Shown here one piece after another: positions 9,048 to 16,737 of a stretch of 64,000 bases of DNA. Each line of letters opens with the position of its first letter. Within the stretch, counting starts at the first letter, position 1. Source of the stretch: Noviherbaspirillum saxi (GTDB lineage: Bacteria; Pseudomonadota; Gammaproteobacteria; Burkholderiales; Burkholderiaceae_D); the NCBI RefSeq assembly GCF_003591035.1, contig NZ_QYUO01000001.1, positions 372,001-436,000 of the forward strand. Reading direction: 5' to 3'. Both the position numbers and the translations under genes were made by a program. Under the pieces are notes generated by a model. The model saw only the letters and a list, made by a program, of their open reading frames with translations, had not been told where the DNA came from and ran no database searches.

Positions 9048-9658
9048 TACTCCTTGATCAGCCCTTCCGCAACCAGGGCCGCCTTGACTGCCGGTCGTTC
9101 CGCCACCCGCTGATGAAAGCCGTGCACCGCAGGCCAGCGGCCCAGGTCGAGCTTCACATGGCGCGCCCATCCCAGGATGGTGAACATATACGCGTCTGCA
9201 ACGGTGAATAGATTGCCTGTCAGGAAGTCACGGCCCTGCAACTGCTGTTCGACAAAATCCAGACGCAGCGCAATGGTGTCCAATGCGGTCTTCTTGCTTT
9301 CTTCAGGCGTCGCCGGTTTGAACAGCGGCGAAAAGGTTTTGTGCAGTTCGGTCGAGATAAAGTTCAGCCATTCCACCAGCCGATAGCGTTCCATGGTCCC
9401 GGCCGGCGGCGCCAAATGTTTTTCCGGTGCCTGGTCCGCCAGATATTGCACGATTGCCGGACCTTCGGTCAGCACCTCGCCGCTGTCGAGTTGCAGCGCC
9501 GGGACATATCCCTTGGGATTGATTTGCCTGTAGTCGCCGCCGCTTGCGGTTTTCTTGTCTGCAAGATTGACCTTCTCGGTATCGAACTGCATGCCGAGTT
9601 CGCGCAGCACGATATGCGGTGAAAGAGAGCAGGCGCCGGGGGAAAAGTACAGTTTCAT
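9047..9658 (-). CDS. Glutathione S-transferase family protein
   Basis: 203 residues, full length for a beta-class GST. The N-terminal thioredoxin-like domain shows MKLYFSPGACSLSPHIVLRE, where the Cys-Ser pair is characteristic of beta GSTs, then NPKGYVPAL (cis-Pro) and LTEGPAIVQYL (glutathione Ser). The C-terminal helical domain contains FTVADAYMF. TAGGAG precedes the ATG at 9658; a longer upstream reading frame lacks a good start. Its TAA stop overlaps the end of repeat copy A. Confidence 0.92.
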   Translation of the reverse strand: MKLYFSPGACSLSPHIVLRELGMQFDTEKVNLADKKTASGGDYRQINPKGYVPALQLDSGEVLTEGPAIVQYLADQAPEKHLAPPAGTMERYRLVEWLNFISTELHKTFSPLFKPATPEESKKTALDTIALRLDFVEQQLQGRDFLTGNLFTVADAYMFTILGWARHVKLDLGRWPAVHGFHQRVAERPAVKAALVAEGLIKE

Positions 9659-9845
9659 GCGAACTCCTAAGTAACGGTGCGGTGTGCGTTTAATGCATAT
9701 CAAAATGTGAACGCGTTGACAGTCTTGATGGTAGCCCAGAGTGCAGAATCCTGCTGTCGGGTGCGCACATGCATCCCAAGTGCAACGAAAATAAGCCCGG
9801 CCTATAATGAATTTCCAATACAAAATTCAAAACGAGACGGAGACT

Positions 9846-11504
9846 ATGAACGCCCCCCACTACGCCCATTGGCCGAAGGGCTTGCCCCATGCCATCACAA
9901 CGCCCGATACCAGCGTGTACGTCAATCTGCAGGTGGCCGCGATGCGTTATTCGCGCAAGCCCGCCATCATTTTTTACGACACCGTCCTGAGTTATGCGCA
10001 GGTGCATGAACAGGTACTCGCACTGGCCGGTTACCTGCAACAGGTATGCGGCGTGCAGCGCGGCGACCGTGTACTGCTCGACATGCAGAACAGTCCGCAA
10101 TTCATCATCGGCTATTACGCGATCATGCGTGCCGACGCGATGGTGGTGCCGGTCAACCCGATGCTGATGACCGACGAACTGCATCACTATGTCGACGACA
10201 GCGGCGCGAAGGCTGCGCTGGTGTCGCAGGAAATCTTTTCACGCATTGCTCCATTGGTCGGCAAGACTTGCCTGTCGCAAGTAGTGGTGGCTGCGTATTC
10301 CGATTACCTGATTGCGCCGACCGAGTTGAACGTGCCGGACTTTGTGCGTGCGCCCTATGCGGTAACGGCGATGCCCGGCGTAACGCCATGGAAGCAAGCA
10401 CTTGATGCCGGCCATGCGCCGCGCGCGCATGCAGCCGGACCCGATGACCTCGCGTGCATGCCCTATACCTCCGGCACGACCGGCAAACCCAAGGGCTGTG
10501 TGCATACGCATCGCTCGGTGATGTTCAATTCGGTCGCCAGTCCGACCTGGTCGGGTCCGATGGCGCCGGACCATGTGACGCTGGCGGTGCTGCCGTTCTT
10601 CCATGTGACCGGGATGCAATCGGTGATGAATGCAATGATCTATACCGGCGGCACCATCGTCGTGCTGCCGCGCTGGGACCGCGACGCAGCCGGGCAATTG
10701 ATCACGCGCTACAAGGTCACGACCTGGACACTGATTCCGACCATGATGATCGACTTCCTGTCCAATCCGCGCCTGGCCGAATACGATATTTCCCGCCTGC
10801 AGCGCGTGTCCGGCGGCGGCGCGGCAATGCCAGCCGCGATTGCACAAAAGCTGCTGGACCTGACCGGCCAGACCTATATGGAAGGCTATGGCCTGTCTGA
10901 AACGATGGCTGCATCGCATGTCAATCCCCCTAACCGCATGAAGCAGCAATGCCTGGGCGTGCCCTACCTGAACGTCGATGCGCGCATCGTCGATCCGGTG
11001 ACGCTGAAGGAAGTGCCACAGGGAGAAAACGGCGAAATCTGGATTCATGGTCCGCAGGTATTCCAGGGTTACTGGAACGATCCGAAGAAGACTGCCGAAG
11101 CTTTCGCCGAACTCGACGGCAAACGCTTCTTCCGCTCCGGTGACCTCGGCTATGTGGATGAAGAAGGTTTCTTCTTCTTTACCGATCGCTTGAAGCGCAT
11201 GATCAATGCCAGCGGCTTCAAGGTCTGGCCGGCCGAAGTGGAAGCCATGATGTATCAGCACCCGGCCGTGCAGGAATGCTGCATCATCGCCGCGCGCGAT
11301 CCATATCGAGGAGAAACCGTCAAGGCCGTGATCGTACGACGGCCCGGCTCGGATGCGAGCGCGGAAGACGTGATGAAGTGGGCGCAGGAAAAGATGGCGG
11401 CGTACAAGGTTCCCAAGCTCGTCGAGTTTGTCGATGCCTTACCCAAGTCGGCAACCGGGAAAGTGATGTGGCGCAGCCTGCAGGAAAAAGAGATGGAAAA
11501 ATAA
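9846..11504 (+). CDS. Long-chain fatty acid--CoA ligase / AMP-binding enzyme
   Basis: 552 residues of the ANL superfamily. Core motifs occur in order: YTSGTTGKPKG (P-loop) near residue 215, YGLSET near 350, the GDLGYVDEEGFF motif and DRLKRMINASGFKVWP hinge, and a C-terminal PKSATGKV with the adenylating lysine. It activates a carboxylic acid, probably a fatty or aryl acid, with ATP and CoA. GGAG lies just before ATG 9846. It is divergent from the GST gene and followed by a terminator hairpin. Confidence 0.9.
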   Translation: MNAPHYAHWPKGLPHAITTPDTSVYVNLQVAAMRYSRKPAIIFYDTVLSYAQVHEQVLALAGYLQQVCGVQRGDRVLLDMQNSPQFIIGYYAIMRADAMVVPVNPMLMTDELHHYVDDSGAKAALVSQEIFSRIAPLVGKTCLSQVVVAAYSDYLIAPTELNVPDFVRAPYAVTAMPGVTPWKQALDAGHAPRAHAAGPDDLACMPYTSGTTGKPKGCVHTHRSVMFNSVASPTWSGPMAPDHVTLAVLPFFHVTGMQSVMNAMIYTGGTIVVLPRWDRDAAGQLITRYKVTTWTLIPTMMIDFLSNPRLAEYDISRLQRVSGGGAAMPAAIAQKLLDLTGQTYMEGYGLSETMAASHVNPPNRMKQQCLGVPYLNVDARIVDPVTLKEVPQGENGEIWIHGPQVFQGYWNDPKKTAEAFAELDGKRFFRSGDLGYVDEEGFFFFTDRLKRMINASGFKVWPAEVEAMMYQHPAVQECCIIAARDPYRGETVKAVIVRRPGSDASAEDVMKWAQEKMAAYKVPKLVEFVDALPKSATGKVMWRSLQEKEMEK

Positions 11505-11603
11505 GCCGCCTGATGTGGGTTGGGTAGATCGCCAATGTTATTCAAACCTATGCGACAGGTTTGCAACTGACGGGCGCAGGTTCAGTGAAAGGCCGAACAG
11601 AAA

Positions 11604-11630
11604 GGGCTAACCATCGGGTTAGCCCTGTTT
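11604..11630 (+). terminator. Terminator-like hairpin after acyl-CoA ligase
   Basis: GGGCTAACC pairs with GGTTAGCCC across a four-base loop and is followed by a short TGTTTG tract. It lies 100 bases after the ligase stop and is in its sense. The T-run is weak. The remaining bases to 11783 show no gene I can support. Confidence 0.5.
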
Positions 11631-11783
11631 GCTGATGTCTTTATGAGATTGGTTTTTCGCTCAATGGCCGCTTTGGGATGGTACCGGTCAGTGTGAGGTG
11701 TTATGGGTATTTCTGCAGGCATCCTACAACCCTTAACATTTCCGGCCGCTCGCAATTCAATTTCAGCGCTCCGAAGCGGACTC

Positions 11784-12508
11784 TCAGCATGGAGCCGGAA
11801 GATCGATTGGTGATGAAACACCTCTTCCTCCTTTATTGAGGACGTGGGCGTACACCATCGTGGTCGAAACATCGGCATGACCGAGCAGTTCCTGTACCGT
11901 TCGAATCTCCTCATACATCGACTTCGCATATGTCAGTTGGTCGCGCAATGGTTGTTTAAGGGAAAGCGGCAGCATGGTAAGGCGGTCCTTGCCACCTTTG
12001 CCACGCCGGATCGTTATTTCCCGTCGTTGAAAATCGATATCCTTGACCCGCAACTGTGCGCATTCCATCAGCCGCATTCCGGTGCCGTACAGCAGTCTGG
12101 CAATCAACAGGTGGACTCCATTCATCTGCGCAAAGATGAGGTCAACCTCCTGCCGCGTCAGTACGGTGGGCTGCCGTGGTGGCTTCGATGGCTTTGGCAG
12201 GTTATCGATCCAAGGCAGTTCCATTTGCAGCACATGTTTGTACAGAAAAAGCAAAGCACACAGCACTTGATGATGCGTTGATAGCGAAACGTTTCTTTCG
12301 TTGGACAGGTACGACAAAAAGCATGGATTTCAGGGTCTCCCATATCATTGGGATGGCGCAGCTGGTGAAAGCGGATATACCATCTTGCCCAGTACACATA
12401 AACGCGTTCGGTTCGTAGGCTATAGTGCTTATCTCTGAGGCAACGTCGTAGCTGATCGAGCAGCTTTGGCGGTTGCCCGGAAGCAGTATTTAGAGAGGCG
12501 TTTTCCAT
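11784..12508 (-). pseudogene. intI: Integron integrase relic (intI), frameshifted and internally deleted
   Basis: The N-terminal part reads like an integron tyrosine recombinase (KLLDQLRRCLRDKHYSLRTE, YIRFHQLRHP). After HAF the frame breaks. Adding one T to a five-T run (plus-strand A-run 12316-12320) restores AFLSYLSNERNVSLSTHHQ. The second frame continues through PTVLTRQEV, LLYGTGMR (first catalytic Arg) and GKGGKDR. Residues then jump from SMYEE directly to IRTVQELLGHADVSTTMVY. The missing stretch, roughly 85-90 codons compared with IntI1, should hold the integron-specific insert and the HxxR catalytic box. Both lesions predict an inactive recombinase. It is transcribed away from the cassettes, as intI genes are. 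Confidence 0.88.
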
Positions 12509-12519
12509 ATTAATTAACA

Positions 12520-12535
12520 CTGTGTATATGTACAG
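12520..12535. promoter_or_regulatory. LexA (SOS) box at the intI promoter
   Basis: CTGTGTATATGTACAG is a perfect CTGT-N8-ACAG LexA operator, 11 bases upstream of the intI ATG at 12508 on the minus strand. Integron integrase promoters are commonly LexA-controlled with the box near the -10 or start, so its position supports the intI assignment. The site remains although the gene is dead. Confidence 0.8.
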
Positions 12536-12559
12536 TATTCTGCTGTGTGCTAGACGGCA

Positions 12560-12646
12560 GGCACCTTGCGGAGGATCAAGCGAAATGACTTATCAGGCAG
12601 CACACTGGTTTATCAGTCAGACCACGCCGTTGAAATCTAGTTAGGT
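12560..12646 (+). other. attI-type site with core GTTAGGT
   Basis: The integrase core GTTRRRY is met by GTTAGGT at 12640-12646, between the intI start and the first cassette gene, where attI belongs. Expected strand exchange is between 12640 and 12641. The upstream part (about 12560-12639) is assigned only by position; I cannot delimit accessory binding sites. Cassette 1 begins at 12641. Confidence 0.65.
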
Positions 12647-12662
12647 GCTTGGAGAAGCCCAC

Positions 12663-13031
12663 ATGACCACAAAGCCAAAGTTCACTGCTGGCCGCAACAT
12701 CGCTCTGAAAGTGCCACCTCATTTATACGAGGCCACCATTCAGTTTTATCGCAATGTGCTCGGCCTCAAAGAAATAACGAAGCACGCGCCGTCTGTAGTC
12801 TTTGAGTTCGGCTCCAACAATCTTTGGATAGATCGTGTTCCCGGCATAAGCCAAGCCGAAACATGGCTTGAGGTTGTCACCGATGACATTGCGGCAGCGT
12901 CAGAGCATCTCAAAGCCGCTGGCGTAGTACGCTGCGACGAAATCGAGCCATTGCCCGAAGGCTTGCAAGCATTCTGGGTTTCAAGCCCAGCATCAATTAT
13001 TCACCTCGTCTGCGAAGATACCGAGTCATAG
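12663..13031 (+). CDS. Cassette 1: VOC/glyoxalase-fold protein
   Basis: 122 residues from ATG 12663, with GGAGAAG six bases upstream; a GTG at 12645 would overlap the core site. It has the single-module vicinal oxygen chelate layout: NIALKVPPHLYEATIQFYRN, then VVFEFGSNNLWIDR and a second half ending SIIHLVCED. Such proteins act as lyases, isomerases, dioxygenases or binding proteins for antibiotics; the ligand is unknown. The start sits 17 bases after the core site and the stop 10 bases before the next attC, as in a compact integron cassette. Base composition is visibly less GC-rich than neighbouring core genes. Confidence 0.8.
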   Translation: MTTKPKFTAGRNIALKVPPHLYEATIQFYRNVLGLKEITKHAPSVVFEFGSNNLWIDRVPGISQAETWLEVVTDDIAAASEHLKAAGVVRCDEIEPLPEGLQAFWVSSPASIIHLVCEDTES

Positions 13032-13057
13032 TCGTAGGCGCACCTAACAAGTCGTAT

Positions 13058-14495
13058 ATGGACTCCCTCCGAAGTACAAGGGACTGATCGACAGGGATGA
13101 CATGAGGGATAAGCCTGCAGTCGTATATCCGGCATCTGAAGTGGACTCTTTTTTGGTCCGTGCCGACATGGAATCTGCGTCACCGCTGCGCCAATCGATA
13201 CAAGCGGCAGGCGTGAAGCTGCCGGAAGAGTTATCGGCGTCAAGCGGTGTGGGTGCGTCCCGGTGTGCCATGATGGGCGATCAATCTCTGTGCAAAGGCG
13301 GGTGGGTCAAACGTGGTCCAATCGATTCAGGCTGGCATCGCGTAAGCAGTGCGTTCCATTTTCTTGCTCATGCGCGTCACCGTTCCGGTATAGGGTTCCC
13401 CGTCGCGCAGCGTCGCGTAGCAAATGCGAGCGAGTTTGTTGGCCAGCGCACAGGTGGCCTTGTTGTGGTTCGACCTTCCCTGAACAGTGAGCGCCCAAAT
13501 TCGCAAGTGATCGATGCGCTTGCCGGCGGCCTGTGCAACACTGGCGGCACGCAGTATCGACCGGGCACCGTGGGTGAGCAACATGCGCAGGTAGCGGTCG
13601 CCGCGCTTGGAGATGTGGCCGAGAGAGCGGCTGCTGCCGGAGGAGTATTCCTTGGGTGTGAGGCCGAACCAGCTGGCGAAGTGGCGGGCATCTCGGAAGT
13701 GTTCGACGTTGCCACTGGTGGCGGCAACCATGGCGGTGGCAGTGAGCAGACCGACGCCGGGGATCGACAGCAGAGTGGTGCAGGCAGGGCTGTGCCTGGC
13801 CAGCTCAGTCAGTTCGCGTTCCAGTTGCGCGATGCGCGCTTCGAGCAGGTGGATTTCTTCGACCAGCAGTTTCATGGTGCCGCGGATCAATACAGGAACA
13901 GCGGAATTCGGATCGGCCAGGACACGGCTGATTTGTTCCAGGCCGTTGCGGCTGCCAGCCGTAACGGAAATACCGAATTCCCGACAGAAACCGCGCAGTG
14001 CATTGATACGCGAGGTGCGGGTGCCCATCCACAGGGAGCGGGTGCGATGCAACCCTTGCAGCGCCTGCTGCTCAATCGACTTGACCTTGACGGGTACGAT
14101 GTCGGCGCAGCGGGCGGCCTCGAGCAAGGCACAGGCATCAGCGGCATCAGTCTTGTTGCGCTTGACGTAGGCGCGGATGTAGGCCGCAGGCAGCAACTTG
14201 ACGGTAATGCCCAGGGCATTGAACTGGCGCGCCCAGTGGTGAGCCGAACCGCAGGATTCCATGATGACGAGGGAAACATTACGATTGACGAACCAGCGCT
14301 CGAACTGGCTGCGGGTCAGGCGGTGCTGTTCAATGACATGCCAGGAGGAATTGGCCACGGCGAGCTGAAAGACGGATTTGGCCAGATCGACGGCCACAGT
14401 AGTAGCATTCATAGTGGGCTCCTTTCGTTAACTGATTCCCGTCTCCACGTGAACCAGTACGCCTACTTTGGCGCAAAAAGACGGAGGGAGTCCAT
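13058..14495 (-). mobile_element. IS110-family (IS1111 group) insertion sequence inside attC
   Basis: A 14-bp perfect inverted repeat, ATGGACTCCCTCCG (13058-13071) and its complement (14482-14495), brackets a single DEDD transposase gene. Subterminal inverted repeats are a property of the IS1111 group; true ends probably lie a few bases outside the repeats. The element interrupts the attC after cassette 1, matching the known IS1111-attC subgroup that targets integron recombination sites. No obvious target duplication is visible, which fits the family. About 255 bases downstream of the transposase (13072-13326) are non-coding. Confidence 0.85.
13327..14412 (-). CDS. IS110/IS1111-type DEDD transposase
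   Basis: 361 residues. The N-terminal RuvC-like domain has Asp9 (TVAVDLAKSVF), Glu52 (VIMESCGSAHHWA), Asp89 and Asp92 (RNKTDAADACALLEA), the complete DEDD set. The C-terminal transposase_20 domain has LLSIPGVGLLTATAMVA and FASWFGLTPKEYSSG with GHISKRGDRYLRMLL. AAGGAG precedes the ATG. The gene appears intact, so the element may still be mobile. Confidence 0.92.
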   Translation of the reverse strand: MNATTVAVDLAKSVFQLAVANSSWHVIEQHRLTRSQFERWFVNRNVSLVIMESCGSAHHWARQFNALGITVKLLPAAYIRAYVKRNKTDAADACALLEAARCADIVPVKVKSIEQQALQGLHRTRSLWMGTRTSRINALRGFCREFGISVTAGSRNGLEQISRVLADPNSAVPVLIRGTMKLLVEEIHLLEARIAQLERELTELARHSPACTTLLSIPGVGLLTATAMVAATSGNVEHFRDARHFASWFGLTPKEYSSGSSRSLGHISKRGDRYLRMLLTHGARSILRAASVAQAAGKRIDHLRIWALTVQGRSNHNKATCALANKLARICYATLRDGEPYTGTVTRMSKKMERTAYAMPA

Positions 14496-14561
14496 CCCAT
14501 CATTCAAGGCGGACGCGCTCCGCGCCGCCTTAACTCCAACGTTAAACATCACTAAGTAGCC

Positions 14562-14975
14562 ATGCCGCTGACTCGACCGTTTCGATTCTTTGCATTTACT
14601 GCAGTTTGGTTCTTAGTCGTAGGGCCGGCAGTTGTTATTCCTATTCCTTTTTTAATTCCTTGGGCGTACGTAGTTGGTAGCCTTCCTGCGCTCGCCGCTG
14701 GGGTGGTTTTCGGTGTCAGATACAGATCAAGACAGATTCCTTCTCAATGGTTGCGTCGCGCATGGTCAGGAGTACAAGTCGGGTCAACGACGGCAGTCTT
14801 GGCGTCTTTGGTTTGGTTCGTATCGTATGAGCAGTTTTCTTTGATTCCTGTCGGCTTCGAAGGAACTGCTGCGGTGACATGGCTATTTGCGGTATTCGGG
14901 GCGCTTGGCGGCGGACTAGCGGCCGTAATAATGCCAGCCGCTTTGCGGAATTCAGGTATCGTAAATGACGTTTAA
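14562..14975 (+). CDS. Cassette 2: small integral membrane protein, unknown function
   Basis: 137 residues. Hydrophobic segments occur near residues 8-40, 40-52, 72-88 and 103-128, so three or four membrane helices. I recognise no family. The ATG lies 14 bases after the core GTTAAAC. Its TAA stop is embedded in the GTTTAAC that begins the next attC. Composition is more AT-rich than flanking chromosomal genes. Small membrane proteins of unknown function are common in chromosomal integron cassettes. Confidence 0.7.
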   Translation: MPLTRPFRFFAFTAVWFLVVGPAVVIPIPFLIPWAYVVGSLPALAAGVVFGVRYRSRQIPSQWLRRAWSGVQVGSTTAVLASLVWFVSYEQFSLIPVGFEGTAAVTWLFAVFGALGGGLAAVIMPAALRNSGIVNDV

Positions 14976-15026
14976 CATTTCAATTGACACATATGGCTAC
15001 GCCATTGGTCATCTTCAGCGTTAGAC
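14970..15026 (+). other. attC site of cassette 2
   Basis: R''-type end GTTTAAC (14970-14976) and R'-type core GTTAGAC (15020-15026) bound a 57-bp imperfect palindrome with an ATGGCTACGCCAT centre. GTTTAAC is the exact reverse complement of this cassette's upstream core GTTAAAC (14541-14547). The site overlaps the stop codon of the membrane-protein gene. Confidence 0.78.
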
Positions 15027-15085
15027 GGCTTATCAAGACGTGTCGTTGTTTGAAGCCTTTGCTGTTTTGAGTGTTGGAGGTCTCC

Positions 15086-15748
15086 ATGATTACCCTCTAT
15101 TGTTATGGACGCGTTTACCCTGGGATGATTGGCGAGGCGCGCGACCTACGGGCGCAATGGGCGCTTGAGGAAACCGGGTTGCCCTACCGCGTCCATGCCC
15201 TCGATTTCATCGCCGGCGAACTCGACGGTCCAGACTATGGCCGGCTCAGCTATTTCCGTCAGGTGCCGGTGATTGACGATGACGGCTTCGTCATCGGCGA
15301 GTCCGGCGCGATTGTTCTCTACATCGCCGAGAAGGCAGGCAAGCTAATCCCCACTGACTTCTCTGGACGCACGAAGGTCGTGCAATGGTGCTTCGTCGCG
15401 CTCGCGACCGTCGAGCGACTGTTGTTCGAGATCCAGATGATCGACGCGGGCATGGGTGGAATGGGAGCTGAAGAGCGGCGGGCGGCGCTAGTCAAGGAAG
15501 CCCACCGTCGGGCGCTCCCCGGGCTGGAACGCCGGCTCGACGGCCGCGAATGGATCGCCTGTGAGGGGTTCACGGTCGCCGACATTCTCCTTGCCACAGT
15601 ACTGCGGCAAGTGCGCCATACCGATCTTCTAGCGCCATATCCGCGCCTGGAGGCCTATTACGCGAGGGCCCTGGCACGCCCTGCGTGGCAGCGCACGCTG
15701 AGCCTTTGCGCCGAGCGGCAGGGTGGAACCGTTGCCGACATTCCTTGA
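15086..15748 (+). CDS. Cassette 3: glutathione S-transferase-like protein
   Basis: 220 residues from ATG 15086, with GGAGG five bases upstream. The N-terminal thioredoxin fold is seen in ITLYCYGRVYPG, FRQVPVIDDDG and IGESGAIVLYIAEKAG (cis-Pro and glutathione-binding Glu/Ser). The C-terminal helical domain has ACEGFTVADILLATVLRQVRH, the usual N-capping motif. It is not closely similar to the GST at 9047-9658. About 60 bases of non-coding sequence separate it from the upstream core site, long for a cassette but within range. Confidence 0.82.
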   Translation: MITLYCYGRVYPGMIGEARDLRAQWALEETGLPYRVHALDFIAGELDGPDYGRLSYFRQVPVIDDDGFVIGESGAIVLYIAEKAGKLIPTDFSGRTKVVQWCFVALATVERLLFEIQMIDAGMGGMGAEERRAALVKEAHRRALPGLERRLDGREWIACEGFTVADILLATVLRQVRHTDLLAPYPRLEAYYARALARPAWQRTLSLCAERQGGTVADIP

Positions 15749-15762
15749 GAATTCGCACAGCC

Positions 15763-15820
15763 GCCTAACAAGTCGTTCAAGGCCGACGCCTTCGGCACGG
15801 GCTTACCTCCAACCTTAGGG
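15763..15820 (+). other. Terminal attC site with degenerate R' core
   Basis: GCCTAAC (15763-15769) followed by AAGTCGTTCAAGGCCGACGC, a GGCCGACGCCTTCGGC hairpin, then GGGCTTACCTCCAACCTTAGGG. The first half is canonical. The last core is CTTAGGG instead of GTTRRRY, including loss of the G at the crossover point. GCCTAAC differs at one position from the complement of the upstream core GTTAGAC. This is the last attC I can find and marks the right border of the array. Confidence 0.72.
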
Positions 15821-15824
15821 CCGT

Positions 15825-15956
15825 CTACAGCAGTTCATCGATCGATTCGTGATGGCCGCATACCGATGCAATCCAAACGAAAAATGCCTCTTCTCTGATG
15901 CGTTCACGAAGGGCGGTGTATCCAGTCAGATCCTCTGGTTTGGTTGCACTTGCCAT
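15825..15956 (-). CDS. Possible 43-aa ORF, opposite orientation, next to the array end
   Basis: A short frame starting MASATKPEDLTGYTALRERI and ending SIDELL. The segment RERIREEAFFVWIAS weakly recalls the N-terminal part of DUF2934 proteins. No clear ribosome binding site is visible, and it may be a truncated gene left at the integron border. The remaining bases to 16117 contain no other gene; a 9-bp stem at 16080-16088/16098-16106 follows the next minus-strand gene and could terminate it. Confidence 0.3.
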   Translation of the reverse strand: MASATKPEDLTGYTALRERIREEAFFVWIASVCGHHESIDELL

Positions 15957-16117
15957 CGCGCGAATTAGGCCAGTTGCACAAGTATGGCCCTAGCCCTATT
16001 CCATCAGTGCTGCGACATCCGTTCAATGCTTCATCTTTTCGAATGATCAGCAATTACTCAGTCGCTCACAGGATGGATCCGGCGTCGGGCGTGATGGCCG
16101 ACGCCGAAGCCGCGCCG

Positions 16118-16621
16118 TCATGTCGTCGGAGGATGCTCTTCCAGCCGCAGATACATGCCGCTTGCCACCATGCCGAACAGCAGATGTCCCATGACCGCGG
16201 CCCAGCCGCGCATTTCCTCGAACCATGGGAACAGGCGCACCATCACGAAAAAGTTAAACAGGTAGAGCAGCAGCCCGAATACCGCGCCGGCGAACAAGGC
16301 CATGCCGGGATTGCGGTCCATTTGCATCGAGGCGACGATCGTTGCGAACACGATTGCAAACAGCACGCCCAGCAGGTAATGGGTGATCAGCGCGACAGTG
16401 ATGACGCCGACGTTGAAATCGAACGATTGCAGTACGCCTTGCCCCATGATGATCGCGGCGACCATATGGGATACTTCCCAAGGCGATTTTCCCAAGGTGG
16501 TGGTCGACCACAGCAGTTCGAGTACCATCAGCACCGCGCCGGCGACCAGGCCGGCCGCGACTGCTGCTTTCCAGTCTGGCGCATGTGCATGCCAGCGACG
16601 CATGTTGAGATGCAGTTCCAT
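16118..16621 (-). CDS. Conserved multi-pass membrane protein, unknown function
   Basis: 167 residues with four to five predicted membrane helices: AAVAAGLVAGAVLMVLELLW, MVAAIIMGQGVL, VITVALITHYLLGVLFAIVF, MALFAGAVFGLLLYLFNFF and a last helix with GHLLFGMVASGMYL. His residues within HYLLG and GHLLFG might bind a cofactor, but I recognise no named family. AGGTTTA precedes the ATG weakly. A convergent-looking hairpin lies just after its stop. Confidence 0.7.
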   Translation of the reverse strand: MELHLNMRRWHAHAPDWKAAVAAGLVAGAVLMVLELLWSTTTLGKSPWEVSHMVAAIIMGQGVLQSFDFNVGVITVALITHYLLGVLFAIVFATIVASMQMDRNPGMALFAGAVFGLLLYLFNFFVMVRLFPWFEEMRGWAAVMGHLLFGMVASGMYLRLEEHPPTT

Positions 16622-16737
16622 CTAAACCTCCGAGTCAGAGATGAGTTAACTTAGTCGTTACTGAATCGTTACTTAGCGTTACGTTACTTAGGCGTCAGCT
16701 TTGCAACTGCGCAGGCCTGCTCCAGCACAGCTCTTGT

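Larger units (their letters stand above)
13042..14547 (+). other. attC site of cassette 1, split by an IS1111-type element
   Basis: The R''-type end ACCTAAC is at 13042-13048, followed by AAGTCG. The site resumes after the IS with ATTCAAGGCGGACGCGCTCC and ends CTTAACTCCAACGTTAAAC, with the R'-type core at 14541-14547. Joined without the IS, this is a normal short attC (CCTAACAAGTCG...TTCAAGGCG...TTAACTCCAACGTT). ACCTAAC is the exact reverse complement of the upstream core GTTAGGT at 12640, as expected for one cassette's own ends. Confidence 0.8.

Noticed and set aside
13102..14559. 485-codon plus-strand frame over the IS1111 transposase
   Set aside because: Runs through the inverted repeat and attC; the opposite strand encodes an intact DEDD transposase with an RBS.
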